The notes under the pieces were generated by a model that made no database searches, was not told the DNA's origin, and worked only from the letters and a program-made list of their open reading frames with translations. Shown piece by piece: positions 10,360 to 22,165 of a DNA stretch of 64,000 nt. Every line of letters begins with the position of its first letter. The stretch's first letter is position 1. The position numbers and the translations under genes are program-made. The DNA lies in contig JAZKJV010010752.1 of the NCBI GenBank assembly GCA_037367405.1, forward strand, positions 62,001-126,000. The letters are read 5' to 3'. This DNA comes from Ottelia alismoides. Its lineage: Eukaryota; Streptophyta; Magnoliopsida; Alismatales; Hydrocharitaceae.

Positions 10360-10364
10360 GCTAT
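10360..10364. other. Target site duplication GCTAT (left copy)
   Basis: GCTAT precedes the left LTR and is repeated at 28766-28770 directly after the right LTR. Confidence 0.9.
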
Positions 10365-13300
10365 TGATGAACCGTGAGATACGAGGGTCTAAATGTCTCA
10401 CATAAGGCGGAGACAAAGTCGTTGCGGTGACCCTCGGTAAGTCCCGATTAAATCAACAATTAACCCACGACAATCAAGTAAAGCAATGAAAGCAATATGT
10501 GGAGTTAAAATTTATTATAACTCTACAAAATATGTGTATAGGTGCAAGTAGTGTAGAGGTCAAACACAGGGAGCAAATAGGTAGAATAAGGCAAAGATGC
10601 TCAGAAAGTAAAAGTGATCAAATGCCTACAAGTGATATTTTTGTGGGTTTTAAATTTTATATATTTTTTATTTAATTTTTTATTTTATATTTTTATATTT
10701 TGATTTTTAATTTACTGATATAGTATTTTCTTTTTATATTTTGTATTTTTTTTGTATTGTCTTTTTCTTTTAATAAAGATGTAATGTATATAAGGAATAT
10801 ATATATACACTAGAGATAAGAGAGAGGAAAGAAGAGGGAAAATACTTTAAAATATAGCAAGTAAAATGTTTTTGTACTTTTTTTATTTTTCTTATGTTTT
10901 TGTGATTTTTCTATATTTTTCCTAATTTTTTTGATATTTTTAAAGGTAAAAATACTAGAAAACAGTGGACTAAGTTACTGGTCAAAATAAAAATGAGGAT
11001 GAAAAATATCAAACAGAATTAAAACTTCCTCAAATTAATTTTAAAATAAAGCTAACTAAATAAGGAAACTTCAGAAACTGATATTATATTTTTAGGATTT
11101 TTTTAGAATTTTTAAGATTTTTATGAAGATTTTAAGAATTTTGCTATTTTTAGGGGTTTCCTTTTGTAATTTTAGGGATTTCTATCAGAAAATAAAGTAA
11201 GCTAAAACCCACACGAAATATAATTTTTCTGGAATTTTTCGAAGACTTTTTATAACTTTTATGAATTTTTCAATGCAAACAGGCATGAAAATGCATGTTT
11301 TGATTTTTAATAAATATGCAAATGCAATAAAAATGTAAACTAAAAATATGGCGTTAAACTACAATGCAACAGGAGCTTATGGTACTTTTTGGTAATTTTT
11401 TGAGTCAAAATGATGCATGAAATAAATGCAAGCATCCACGCAAAAATACAATATTGGCAAGGGCATAAATGTGAATACACAGAAGTCCAACGGCCTACTT
11501 GCAAATTTTCCAAAAATATATAACGTTAAACACAATTTTTTGGACTAAATATAAATACCCAAACCTGGAGGGGGTCTCTGCAAAATTGCCAAACTCACGC
11601 GCACGGGTCGCGTGACCTGACAGGGGTATTTTTGTAATTTTACAAAGTTCCAGGAGCTAACATGCAATTTCACCAAAATATTACAACGTAAATCAAAAGT
11701 TCATGGACTAGACTGAAATAAGAAAAACCCCAGGGGGTCCTTGCAAAATGCCCACCACCACACGTGCATGGGTCACGTGAGGTGAAGTGGACAGGACGTA
11801 AATGCAAATAATGAAAGTATGGGGGCCTAAATGCAATTATTACAGAAATATTTAAACTACGTCTGAAATTTTATGGACTAAATAACAATACAAACATAGG
11901 CGAGGGTGTAGGTGCAAAATACCCAACGCCTGGTGATCCAACGGCTGATATCTTCTTCTTGGCACGTGGCGGGTCGTGGATGGCCAATACCCCTTCGCGG
12001 ATGAGAGGCCAGGATTAGATCCTGGGTCTTAATCAAACGTCAGCGAACGGGAGAGATCCAACAGTGGAGGATCGAACTAGGGCGGCGACCGGATCGGACG
12101 GCGGAGAGGCAACGAGGAAGAACGGGGAAGAAACGTCGGCGAGGCGAACTTCCCCGAGCTAGATCTCGGGCCTCCGACGATGCTTCGGGCTCAAAATCGG
12201 TCGGGATGCTCCTGGGAGGTCGCTCTACGTGCTGGAGGGCTCAGCATCGTCGGAGAAGCTCTGTGGCGCTGGCGCGAATGCGGGGGAGATTAGAGCTCCA
12301 GGTATCTCCGACGACGCTCTAAAATGAGCTCCAGGCTCTATTCTAGACGCTTTGACCTGCAAAGACGAGTGAGAGGGTCTAGGGCAAACTGCCTGGACCC
12401 TGCAGAGGTGCGAAGGTGGTCGGATGAAGGCAGAGCGGCGATTTGGATTTTTGGCCTGAGGTGCGCTCCGGCGAGGGGGTGCGATAGGGTGATTTAGTGG
12501 ACGGAACTTGAAGATCGAAGGGGGGAAATGATCCTAGAACTACGGGGAATAAAAAGTGAAAAGAAAATGGGAGAAAAGGGGAGACCTCGAAGGTGGGATA
12601 CCTGAGGTAGAAGAACCTCGACGTCGGTGGTCGACGGAGATGGTGGAGCCGCCTCGGCCCTTCCTCGACCCTCCTGAAGCCTGGAATGGGGAGTTGTCAC
12701 CTCCCTCTATCTCTGGAGCACAATAGGTGGGGAGAAAGCGGCACGCAAGGGTTCAAACTCGAGCTCGAAGGTGGCGGGACCGTTAAGTACATGGTGATGG
12801 CGTGATTTTTGGAGCAAGAGCACACGCGCATGATGATGATATGGCGTGATCCGGATGCATGGCGTGGCTCAGCGCTGATCGGGGAAGAATTTCCAAGAAG
12901 GAATCAACGGAGGAGGATGAAGGGATTTGGCTAGAAAAATGGGCGAAATCGAGCCGAAATCACGCTGTAAGAGGGTTGGCAGGCCTCGATCAGGGAGTTG
13001 ACCGAGGTCAACCAATGACCGGCGCTGGTTGGTCCACGTGGACCAACCAGAAAAATGCTGGTCAAAATTATTTAAAAAATCGAAAAAAAATAGTAAATTA
13101 TTTTATTAATTTTAGGTTATAAATAAAAAATGTTCCTTATTTTTTAAAGAATTTTGTGGTGATTTTTATTTATTTTTCTGAGGTATACAAATACAAGTTA
13201 CCTTTTTAGGTCTATATATGTACATGTATCTATGTATTAATATTTTATTTTTTTTATTTATCTGATTTTATTAAAATTTTATTATTTTATAAATTTACAA

Positions 13301-14198
13301 CTTATTTTTGGGGATGTAAATATATTTTTATTTTATTTTTCTGAGGTGTTTTGTACACTTAATAAATTAAGTATATATATAGTATAGGTATAAGTATGGG
13401 TATTTTACCTAGGTGTGACATATAAGTAATTTATTTTAATGTTTCCTTTAGTATTTTCTTTTTGTTTTAATATACACACATACTATAAATAATATATACA
13501 AATTTACAAAAAATATAAAATTATGGAAATAATGAATAATAAATAAAATGAATATTTTAATCAGTATAGGTATATTATAGGGTTCCCAAAACTCAACTTT
13601 CAAATTGTAGCTCCGCAAAATATAAAACAACCTCCATTAAATAGCTTATTTAAAATTATATACAATTAAAGGTGAGTTTGATACTTTTTGAGCTTTTATT
13701 TGGGAGATACAGGTTTGGGAAGTTGAGAATTTGGATTTTTATTCAGATCATAACTTGGTATTTGTACATTATTTTTGAGTAAAGTAAATTTTGTATTTTT
13801 CTTTATATAATTATCTACAACTTTCATGTACAAAGTTTCTTTATCTGAAATATAAAAGTGGAACCAAAATAGGTCTCAAAATGAATAAAGAATGAATAAA
13901 ATGAAAGGGATTTTTATTTTTATTTTGCCCTTATCTCCCCCTACTTTATTCCTTGTCGACCTATTCATCGAGATGCCTAGGTCTCGAGGTTTCGGGTCAT
14001 AAAATATTTACAATATTTTATTCTTTTTCTTTTCTTTTCTTTATTCTATAATTTTGGCTTTAAGAACTGTATTTTATATACTATTTATACACACATGCAC
14101 GTATGCTAAAATGTATGAATTAAGGGAATTTACATGCATTTGCCAAGGTTTTTGAGGCCAAAATGATAGAATAAAGATGATGAAATGTGGATTCATCA
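10365..14198 (-). repeat. Athila LTR (3' LTR of the element)
   Basis: 3,834 bp, starting TGATGAACCGTGAG and ending GGATTCATCA. Most is very AT-rich, but about 11940-13050 is a G+C-rich block with words typical of coding or CpG-rich DNA. It is matched along its length by 24941-28765. Confidence 0.95.
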
Positions 14199-14212
14199 TC
14201 CCCCTATACTTT
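14199..14212 (-). promoter_or_regulatory. Polypurine tract of the Athila element
   Basis: On the minus strand the LTR is preceded by AGTATAGGGGGA. This is the primer position for plus-strand DNA synthesis. The same GTATAGGGGG word recurs five times upstream (16127-16617). Confidence 0.8.
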
Positions 14213-16080
14213 GCCTTTGCTAGTCCCTGGCAAACACTTAAGCAATAAGTGCAGAAAAGAAAACAAAGAAAAGAAAAAGAAGACAGATGGATCGATTTCA
14301 ATTATCAAACTTGTCTTCACAAAATCAATGTTTGGAGCCTAAGTCGGACCTTTGGAATTTTAGTGCGGGCGGAACCTTAGTGAGAACTAGATTTGAAATC
14401 CAACACCCTTCGAGAATCCTAAAACTCTGCTCAAGTCTCCTCAATAGCCAGGTCAGAAATATTTCAACTCATACGCAAACCCTTACGACTATGAATCTGA
14501 CTCGTACAGTGTAAGTGATGGTGGCTCTCCTCAACTGAAATGACAAAGGGACTGACTTCTCCAGTATGAACAACCCAATGATTCCCCAATCCAACAACTC
14601 ATTCCTCAAGGAGCGGGGTGTTCCCTTCTAAGTTCAAGTAGCAACCAGCTCAAGAGGAGGGGGTGAAGAGAAGAGTGGACGGTAGCCAGTGTAGCTACCT
14701 ATCCTAGGATGCAAGACCAGTGTAGTCAAGTCATCCAGCTGCAGGCTCACATGGTTTGACTTTGAGGCTCAAGCTTGCTTATTGACTATACACATATGTA
14801 CACTCCGGCATGCATTTTTATTTTTGTACAGGCCTGTCCACTTTTTGGAGTTTTTGCTTTTTGCATTTTTTTAATACTATATACAGCAGCATTTACATAG
14901 GGAGTTTTTCCTCTTAAGCTAGTAGACTATCCCTCTTTTGAAGCTTTATTGCAACCCACAATTTCCTGTCCTCAAAACTCATCATCATCGGATGGGTTGA
15001 GGTGCACTTCCCTCCCTAGAGGAGGACAAGTGTTTCCACATGTGTGCGTCTCATACCAGCAAATCCAACCCCCTCATCACTCTAACTGAGCTAAGCCATG
15101 TGAAAGGTGCAGGTGTCCAAGTTAGGTCATTATCAACAAGAGTCGTCCGTGTGCTCTGAAATACTCTACTTATGCAGTCAAGAATCCATTGAACCAAGTC
15201 TCATGATCCTCAAAGAATTAAGTCAACTAGACCTGAAGTACCTCAATTCCAGCTCCTATAAGGTTCCTGTTAATTAGGTAGATTTAAGGTCCAACCAAGC
15301 TCCAATCTTCGGATTTTACTTAGACTTGTTCAACTATCAAACTCAATCCGAAAAATGCTCATGACATGCAAATGCTGTGCAGAAAATGTTTTTGTGATGC
15401 AATTTTCAAAGATTTTGAACTTTTTATGGATTTTGAAAAGATGATGCATATGCATTTTTTTAATTTTTCAAAAAATTTTTCAAGTATTTTTGGATTTTAA
15501 TTTTGCAAATGTTTTTGGAATTTTTGAAAAAAAAAGGTTTTGGCCAAAACCTAGGTACAAATATTTACACGGGGATGCATCTTATATTTACAAGAATTAG
15601 ATTTTAAGAATTTACAAAGGGTAAGTGCTCAATTTTATAGGTATGTACATAGAGAATTTTAGATAAGATGGATATATTCCTCTTCAAAATAATTTTTACA
15701 AACAACTTTTACAACATGTACACACATTTGAAAATCATTTTGCAAAGGTTTCCAAACAGTATATATAGATTTTTCAAATATTTTGGCAACCATTTTCAAA
15801 CTATTTGCAAATCATTTTTTCAAACATTTTATTTCGCACAAAAAAAATAAATTTTTCAAACCAAAATATTTTTACAAAGGTTAAAAACATGTAACAAGAT
15901 GTTTTCCAAATAGTTTTCAAAAGATTTTTCACAAAGATTTTCAAACTATTTTTCAAACATTTGCAAAGGTTCTTCACCTGATTTATTAATCAGTATATAC
16001 AAGAAGAATTTGAGGAATAATCACATCTTTTTATTAAGGTTTTTAATGAATTTTATAAGTATAATTAGTCATAGTAAACA
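14213..16080. other. Non-coding 3' region of Athila element
   Basis: About 1.9 kb between integrase and the 3' LTR without recognisable domains. An envelope-like frame, sometimes present at this position in Athila elements, was not recognisable. The part 15360-16000 repeats words such as TTTTCAAA and TTTGCAAA at short intervals. Confidence 0.6.
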
Positions 16081-16640
16081 TACTAAAGTACGAGTTATGG
16101 CTAAAGTATATACACAGTATATACGACCCCCCTATACTTAGATTGAGCTGTGTGCTCATAGATCGGAGAGAAAAGAGAAGACATAACTCGTACTGAGTAT
16201 AGAAAAGTATAAATAATAAATTAATAAGAGATGAATAAATGAATGAATGAGAAGTTGACCGTCCCCCCTATACTTAAGATCAAATAATCCTGAGTATAGT
16301 AGACTGTACACAAAGCAGGGAGGGTCAAGGGTGGGAATGAACAGATCGTACTCAGACTGTCTCCCCCTATACTTAGGGTAAGATATCTCTAAGTATAGAC
16401 AAAAAGAGGAGATAGTGGAGAGGATCAAAAGAATAGAATCAACTCGGGGTGCACGCCCCCCCTATACTTAGGACAAAGTACATCCTAAGTATAGAAGACT
16501 GGAAAAAAGGGGCAACACCTTTCTGATAGCTAAAGAAGATAGAAAATGAAAAGAAGAAAAGAAGAAAAAGAATAAACAGATCACAGCTCAGTGTGTGCAA
16601 CCCCTTATACTTAGGACAAGGTGTGTCCTAAGTATAGCAA
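16081..16640 (-). repeat. Array of five polypurine-tract-like hairpins
   Basis: Five copies of CCCCCTATACTTA (16127-16140, 16263-16275, 16362-16375, 16455-16470, 16601-16617). Four are followed at once by the inverted partner TAAGTATAG or TGAGTATAG (16291, 16390, 16483, 16625). The first instead sits inside a longer inverted pair (AGTACGAGTTATG near 16087 and CATAACTCGTACT near 16182). On the element's strand each four-part unit is a stem-loop whose 3' arm ends in the purine run TAAGTATAGGGGG, the same word as the tract next to the LTR. Confidence 0.8.
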
Positions 16641-16781
16641 AATCATAGGATGACGACGGGGTGACAGACATTTGATGAATGAATGAAAGAATTAATGATA
16701 TGGACAAATGGATCTATACAGTGGAAGATAGAAGTGATAATCATGTACGAGATGCAGAAGGTGTGAGTCAAAGAGCACATC

Positions 16782-17815
16782 TCATACCAAATGAATGGGG
16801 CCAACGTCAACGGTCGATGGATCATGATCAAGACATAATTTCAAGCGTTGACCGTTGATGCGAAAAGTAGAGGAAGATGACAACTCGGATATGTCAATAC
16901 TATCATTGTCATGTACCTTCCTGACCACATACGGTCCTTTCCACTTACTTTGTAATTTCCCTGGAAATAATTTCAGCCTAGAATCAAACAACCATACTCG
17001 CTGATCGGGATCAAACTGGTTATGCCTGATATGAGAATCTGCCATGTCTTCACTTTTTCCTTATACTGTAGGCTGCTAGCAAAGGTTGTATCTCTCAGTT
17101 CCTCCAGGGCTGCCAACTCTGCTTTTCTCTGTTCTCCTACACTCTTAGGATCCAATAATAGTTCTATAACTGTCCAAAGTGACTTATGATTTATCTCCAG
17201 TGGTAAATGCCACGGCTTGCCATAGACGAGACGAAAGGGAGATATCCCTAATGGAGTCTTGAAAGAAGTCCGGTAAGCCCACAAGACTGAGTCCAAAAGT
17301 TGTGACCAATCCTTTCGGTAAGGGCGGACAACCTTCTGCAATATTGTCTTAATCTCCCTATTCGATACTTCAGCAAGACCATTATTCTGAGGGTGATATG
17401 GCGTGGCAACGCGGTGGTCAATATTGAACTCGTCTGCAAGGGCCTTTACCTTATCGTTAATAAAGTGAGACCCCCCATCTGAAATCAAGACTCTAGGTAC
17501 CCTGAACTGTGAAATAATATTTTTCCTCAAGAAACAACATACGGTTTTAGCATCTGCGGCTCGGGAGGGGATGGCCTCAACCCAACGACTCACATAATCT
17601 ACAGCAAGGAGAATATACTCAAACCCCTGACTTTTAGGAAATGGGCCCATGAAATCAATCCTCCATGCGTCAAAAATGTCACAAAAGTGAATGGGCTGCA
17701 TGGGCATCATGTCTCTCTGTCTGCAAGTACCCATCTTCTGACAGTCAGTACACCTTCTCACAAACTCATCAGAGTCCTTGAAAAGGGTAGGCCACCAAAG
17801 GCCGGATTGGAGCAC
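16782..17815 (-). pseudogene. Athila integrase (frameshifted)
   Basis: This integrates element cDNA into host DNA. The frame 17815-16973 covers the zinc-binding tail (H-less start, C-T-D-C-Q-K-M) and the catalytic core: D in WRIDFMGPFP, D in LISDGGSHF, and E in NNGLAEVSNREIK form the D,D-E triad. The C-terminal part (VWLFDSRLKLFPGKLQSKW) continues in another frame at 17045-16782, so one frameshift lies near 17000. Upstream, the frame is separate from the RNase H frame, with a break near 17830. It belongs to the same polyprotein as RT and RNase H. The triad is intact but the protein is broken. Confidence 0.9.
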
Positions 17816-17845
17816 CTTCTGTGATGTCCGTCTCCCAGAATGATG

Positions 17846-18631
17846 TCATCCTGCCTCAAGCTTGTGGCAGTAGGTGAGGACGCTATGTTGCTCATCTTGA
17901 GGAATGCACCGTCTCCAGATGTTGTCCCCTCCTTCATGACAAAGGACGGGATCCTCCCAATGGTACGACTTGGCCTTCGCGAGGAAGGTCTCAAGCCGCT
18001 GTCTGGGCCAACCTTGTGGAATAGATTTGGCAACAAGGTAATTCACAATGTCGGCATACCATGGGAGAGAGGTGATATCAAGGATCGCCACATCTGGAAA
18101 AGTTTCAGTAATAGGTGCTATGGGCTCAGATTCCTCAAGGTTCTCTAAACGGGAGAGGTAATCTGCCACAACATTCTTAACTCCAGGTTTATCTTTAATC
18201 TCAATATCAAATTCCTGGAGGAGAAGGATCCATATGGTTAATCTGGCTTTGGCATCCTTCTTCGACATCAAGTACCGAATGGCATAATGATCTGTAAAAA
18301 TTGTCACTCTAGATCCAAGAATGTAAGATCTGTACTTATCCAAAGCAAAGACTACCGCTAGCATTTCTTTCTCAGTCACTGTATAGTTCCTCTGAGCTGC
18401 ATCCAAGGTCCAGCTAGCGTATTGTATGGCATAGGGTAATCCATCCCTCCTCTGTCCAAGCACAGCCCTTACGGCATAATCTAAAGCATCCGTCATGATC
18501 TCAAAAGGGAGAGACCACTCGGGTGGCTGAAGGACAGGAGCCTCGATAACTAAATTCTTGAGAGTCTCAAATGACTGCAGACACTTATCATCTACAAGGA
18601 ACTCAGTGTCTTTAGTCAATAATTCTGTCAA
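17846..18631 (-). pseudogene. Athila RNase H and pol linker
   Basis: RNase H degrades the RNA strand during reverse transcription. The frame carries LPFEIMTDALDYAVRAVLGQ (first acidic residue), the E of YTVTEKEMLAVVFALDK and the D of IFTDHYAIRYL, then LQEFDIEIKDKPGVKNVVAD and LPWYADIVNYLVA, a linker typical of Athila pol. It joins the RT thumb (18816-18628) through a frameshift at about 18650 and ends before integrase near 17840. The active-site acids are present. Confidence 0.88.
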
Positions 18632-19614
18632 CGGTCGAACAATACGACTGAAGTCCTGAATGAACCATGGTAGAAACCGACATGCCCCAGAAAAAACCGC
18701 AAATGTTTCAAATTGGGCGGTGGATTGAGTTTTCTAATGATATCCACCTTGGTTGAATCAACCTCCATACCCCTGTTGGATATGATGTGACCAAAGATCG
18801 TCCCTTGAGTCACCATAAAGTGACTCTTCTCCTAAGATAGTACAAGGTTTACCTCTATGCATCGCTAAAGTACTCGGTCTAGGCAGTGAAGACAAGCATC
18901 AAACCCATCGCCATAGACCGAGAAGTCATCCATGAATACCTCCAAACAGTCACCTATCATGTCCGAAAAGATGGACAACATGCACCTCTGGAATGTCGTC
19001 GGGGCGTTACATAGACCAAAGGGCATCCGTCTGAAAGCATAAGTCCCAAATGGACAGGTGAACGTTGTTTTATCCTGGTCTTCGGGCGCAATGTCCACTT
19101 GGTTGTATCCGGAGTACCCATCAAGAAAACAGTAATGACTCTTTCCAGCTAGCCTTTCGATAATCTGATCAATAAATGGTAGTGGGAAATGATCCTTCTT
19201 GGTGGCCTCATTCAATCATCTGTAGTCCACATAGACCCTCCAAGAAGTGGGTACCTAGGTAGCGAACTCCTCTCCAGACTCATTCACAACTGTAGCGATA
19301 CCCGTTTTCTTGGGCACCACATGTAAAGGACTAACGCACTTGGAGTCGGAGATGGGGTAGATAAAATCGGTGCTCCACCACTTAGATATTTCCTTCATTA
19401 CTACATCTCGAAGATTCGGGTTCAGCCGTCGTTGGAACTCACGCGATGGCTTAGCGTCCTCCTCGAGGTAGATATGGTGGGAGCACAGGACCAGACTTAT
19501 CCCCTTGAGATCAGCCACACTCCATCCTATTGTCTTGTGGTTTCTTTCAAGAACCTCCATCAGACGAGATTCTAGTTCTCCAGTCGAATCTCCTGAGATA
19601 ATGACTGGGTGCAT
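18628..19614 (-). pseudogene. Athila reverse transcriptase (stops and frameshift)
   Basis: This copies element RNA into DNA. It includes the fingers (VSPLHVVPKKTG, WRVYVDYR), palm (HYCFLDGYSGYNQV, RRMPFGLCNAPTTFQRC), catalytic box VFMDDFSVYG with both aspartates, and the connection segment (GHIISNRGMEVDSTKVD, RFFLGHVGFYHG). Breaks: TAG at 19255-19257, TGA at 19216-19218, a further break near 18840, and a frameshift near 18650. The DNA-level reading is otherwise continuous. Both stops are one C-to-T change away from glutamine (CAG) and arginine (CGA) codons. Confidence 0.92.
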
Positions 19615-19621
19615 TTCTGGC

Positions 19622-20530
19622 TCACCCGCAAGGAAACTGTACTTGAGCGACCTGCAGTAAAGGCTTCAATTCTAGCTTGGTGGGAACTGGCAAATCTTGC
19701 TTCTGATATGTCTGTGTGAAAGCTACCAGGTCTGCATGTGAGACCTCTTGTTGTATGTGATCATCTGACGAAGGGAACCCTGCTGATGTGTCTATCATCT
19801 GCGCTGGCTCACTCTCCGTCCTATCTGTCGGCTCATCGGGAAACAGACATGGCAAATATTCATCAAATTCCTTCCAATTAAAGTTTGCCTCCGAGGGATC
19901 TGAATCAGAACAAACATCAATTTCACCACTCATCACGCAACTGTCAACCTCTATAGTGTCCTCTGCCAAGGGTGTGCTCTCCGAACTCTCGTCTGCCATA
20001 AAGGGTATGTACTCTGAGTCTGTAGACAAGGCGAGGGCTCGTGCTTCTGGTTCTTCCCAAACTGCATCATCATCGGTCATCACAAAATCACACTCCTGGT
20101 GGACGTCTAACTCAGCATCTGTCATCTGTCCTGCATCATTGTTCCGCTCTGAGCAGGCTGATTCTCTCGCTTTGATCTCGTCGATCGTCTCTATTTGTAT
20201 ACTCCCGCCCCCTGCGCGAAAGTATACCTTCCTACTATCATGGTCGGTCACCGCCTTCGCTGTGGCCAAGAATGGGCGTCCTAGTATGATGGGGGCATCG
20301 GTCACCGATTCAGGGATCTCCATGTCCAATACAACAAAGTCCACAGGGAATTTCAGGCCCTGAATGGTAACAACCAGGTCTCTCAACAACCCCCTTCGGC
20401 CTCTTAATCGATCGATCAGCAAACTAAAGGACTGTCCTGCTCCGAAGAAGAGGGCCAAACTTGAATCGGTCGAGTAAGGCTGACGGAAGGAGGTTGATAG
20501 AAGAGCCGTTGTCTAATAGAGTACGATCAA
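19622..20530 (-). pseudogene. Athila aspartic protease and pro-RT linker
   Basis: The protease cuts the gag-pol polyprotein. The active-site segment reads LLDNGSSINLLPSALL near 20520-20480 (D-x-G-S type), followed by FADRSIKRPKGVVE, then LVVTIQGLKFPVDFVVLDM and PIILGRPFLATAKA (the flap and the typical ILGRPFL block). A TAG interrupts at 20424-20426, and a frameshift lies at about 20385. The following 200 residues are acidic and low in known motifs, forming the linker to RT. Confidence 0.85.
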
Positions 20531-20985
20531 ATGGCTGCTCACTAATCTGGCATCTGACATATGGAGCTCCTGCATCAGGTCTTTTGGCTGGCAGCTGGTT
20601 TTAAATGGCACAACATGTGGCACGGGTGAGCACATGGATCTCTCCTCTGTTGTTCCTCCTCTTCCTACGTATGGTGGTTTTCTCTCTCAGATTCTTCTGG
20701 AAAAGGGGGATGTACTCAAGTGCCTCCTGTAGAGTCAATTGTATCTGGAATCTGTCTATCATCTGTTGGCTGAACTCTAACTATTCTTTTTTTGGGATTT
20801 TCTGTTTTATTCCCCTTCGTCGAGCGGAGTGCTTGAGGGAAGGGAACGGATGGGCCCTCCTCAAAGAGGGTTGGGAGAAGGTTTATGGGCCTGTGAAGGA
20901 TTGGAATCCATGCAAACATCATCATTCAATACACATGGACTTGGAGTTTATGAAGAAACCTTTCCTTTATTCATTTTTTGCTCTT

Positions 20986-22165
20986 TTACATAGTGTCCAG
21001 AGATACAGAAAATGTCAATACAGAAGGTTGGAATACATTTGGACTCAAAATGGGAGCATCAGTACCACCCGAAATGTTCTCCTTTGCGGCTTTAGCACCG
21101 CGCTCTGATTCTATGTCAAAAATGGTGGCTTCAGCACCACCGTTTGCATCTGGTGTCATGACGGCCTCAGCACCGTCGTCTGGATCGTCATCCTTGGTGG
21201 CATCAGCACCACCGTCATCATCATGATTATTAGCGGCATCAGCACCGCTCCTCTCCTCATCTAGGGCTCTCGATTCTCCATGATGTTGTTCCTTAGATGA
21301 GGCGTCGCCGGCTGGTTCCCTACCGCTCCTAAGTGACACGAAGTGAGTATCAAACATAGAATGCATGTCATTCAAATAAACACTAGGAGTGGTATCCTCT
21401 GTAGATTGTACCTGCTCAGACTTTCTCTTCAAGTTATTAGGGTTTGGATCGCTTTGTGCAGGTATGGCGGCTTTTCCTTTCATTATATCCCTCATTTCCT
21501 GTCGGAACTCATCCATTTCTCGCAAGAAGGATGCTTGCTGTTCGGAGAGCAAGAGGGCGAGATCGTCAAGTGTTGGATTCTCCAAAATAGGTGCGGGAGA
21601 ACCGGGAGTGTTCCCTTGCTAGAATTGAGGTTGCTAGTGTGACTGGGAGTACTGATGCTGGTAAAGCTGTTGGCGCTGCCTCCACTGTTGTCCCTGATAG
21701 GCGGGATGAGGATTCTGAGGATATTGCTGGTGGTGGGAGTACTGGGGCTGCTGTTTGCTGTACTGATTGCCCTGAGCTGGAGACTGTTGCTAGGATGAAG
21801 TGCCTCCGGTGTACCAATGAAATCCGGGGTGATCACGCCGAATCCTGGGTTGCTGGGGGTACCGGTCGTACCATATCCCGTTGACTTCTATCAACGGCTC
21901 CTGCTCAAAGGGTGAAGGTGGTAGTGCTGCCAATGGCTGATCCGGCTGATAGACCACCATCTGAGTGTCATGAGATGGTGGATGCTGTGAATAGTGTGGT
22001 AGCTGTCGTACCGGCACCTCCTGGACATGGTGAACTTGTTGATATGCGGGGGGTGGTGGGGTAGAACGGCTACCTCTTGATTCAGCTAGTGATCTGGGAG
22101 GCGGATGTGAAGCTGATTGTGCCTCCTAAATACTCAAGATGTGAGTCTTCAGGTCACTCATGGAT
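20986..22165 (-). pseudogene. Athila gag C-terminal variable region with GGADA-type repeats
   Basis: Between the gag core and protease lies a Q/P-rich part (21790-22017) and then an acidic frame, 21585-20986. In the latter the words GADAA, GGADAT, GAEAV, GGAEAT, GAKAA and GGTDAP recur about every 15-17 residues. At DNA level the minus-strand word GGTGCTGAxGCC recurs at matching intervals (21060-21250). No zinc knuckle was recognised. The stretch looks structurally disordered. Confidence 0.7.

Noticed and set aside
19788..20363. 191-codon plus-strand frame
   Set aside because: It is the antisense of the acidic protease-RT linker of the Athila element; the minus-strand reading has known domains on both sides.
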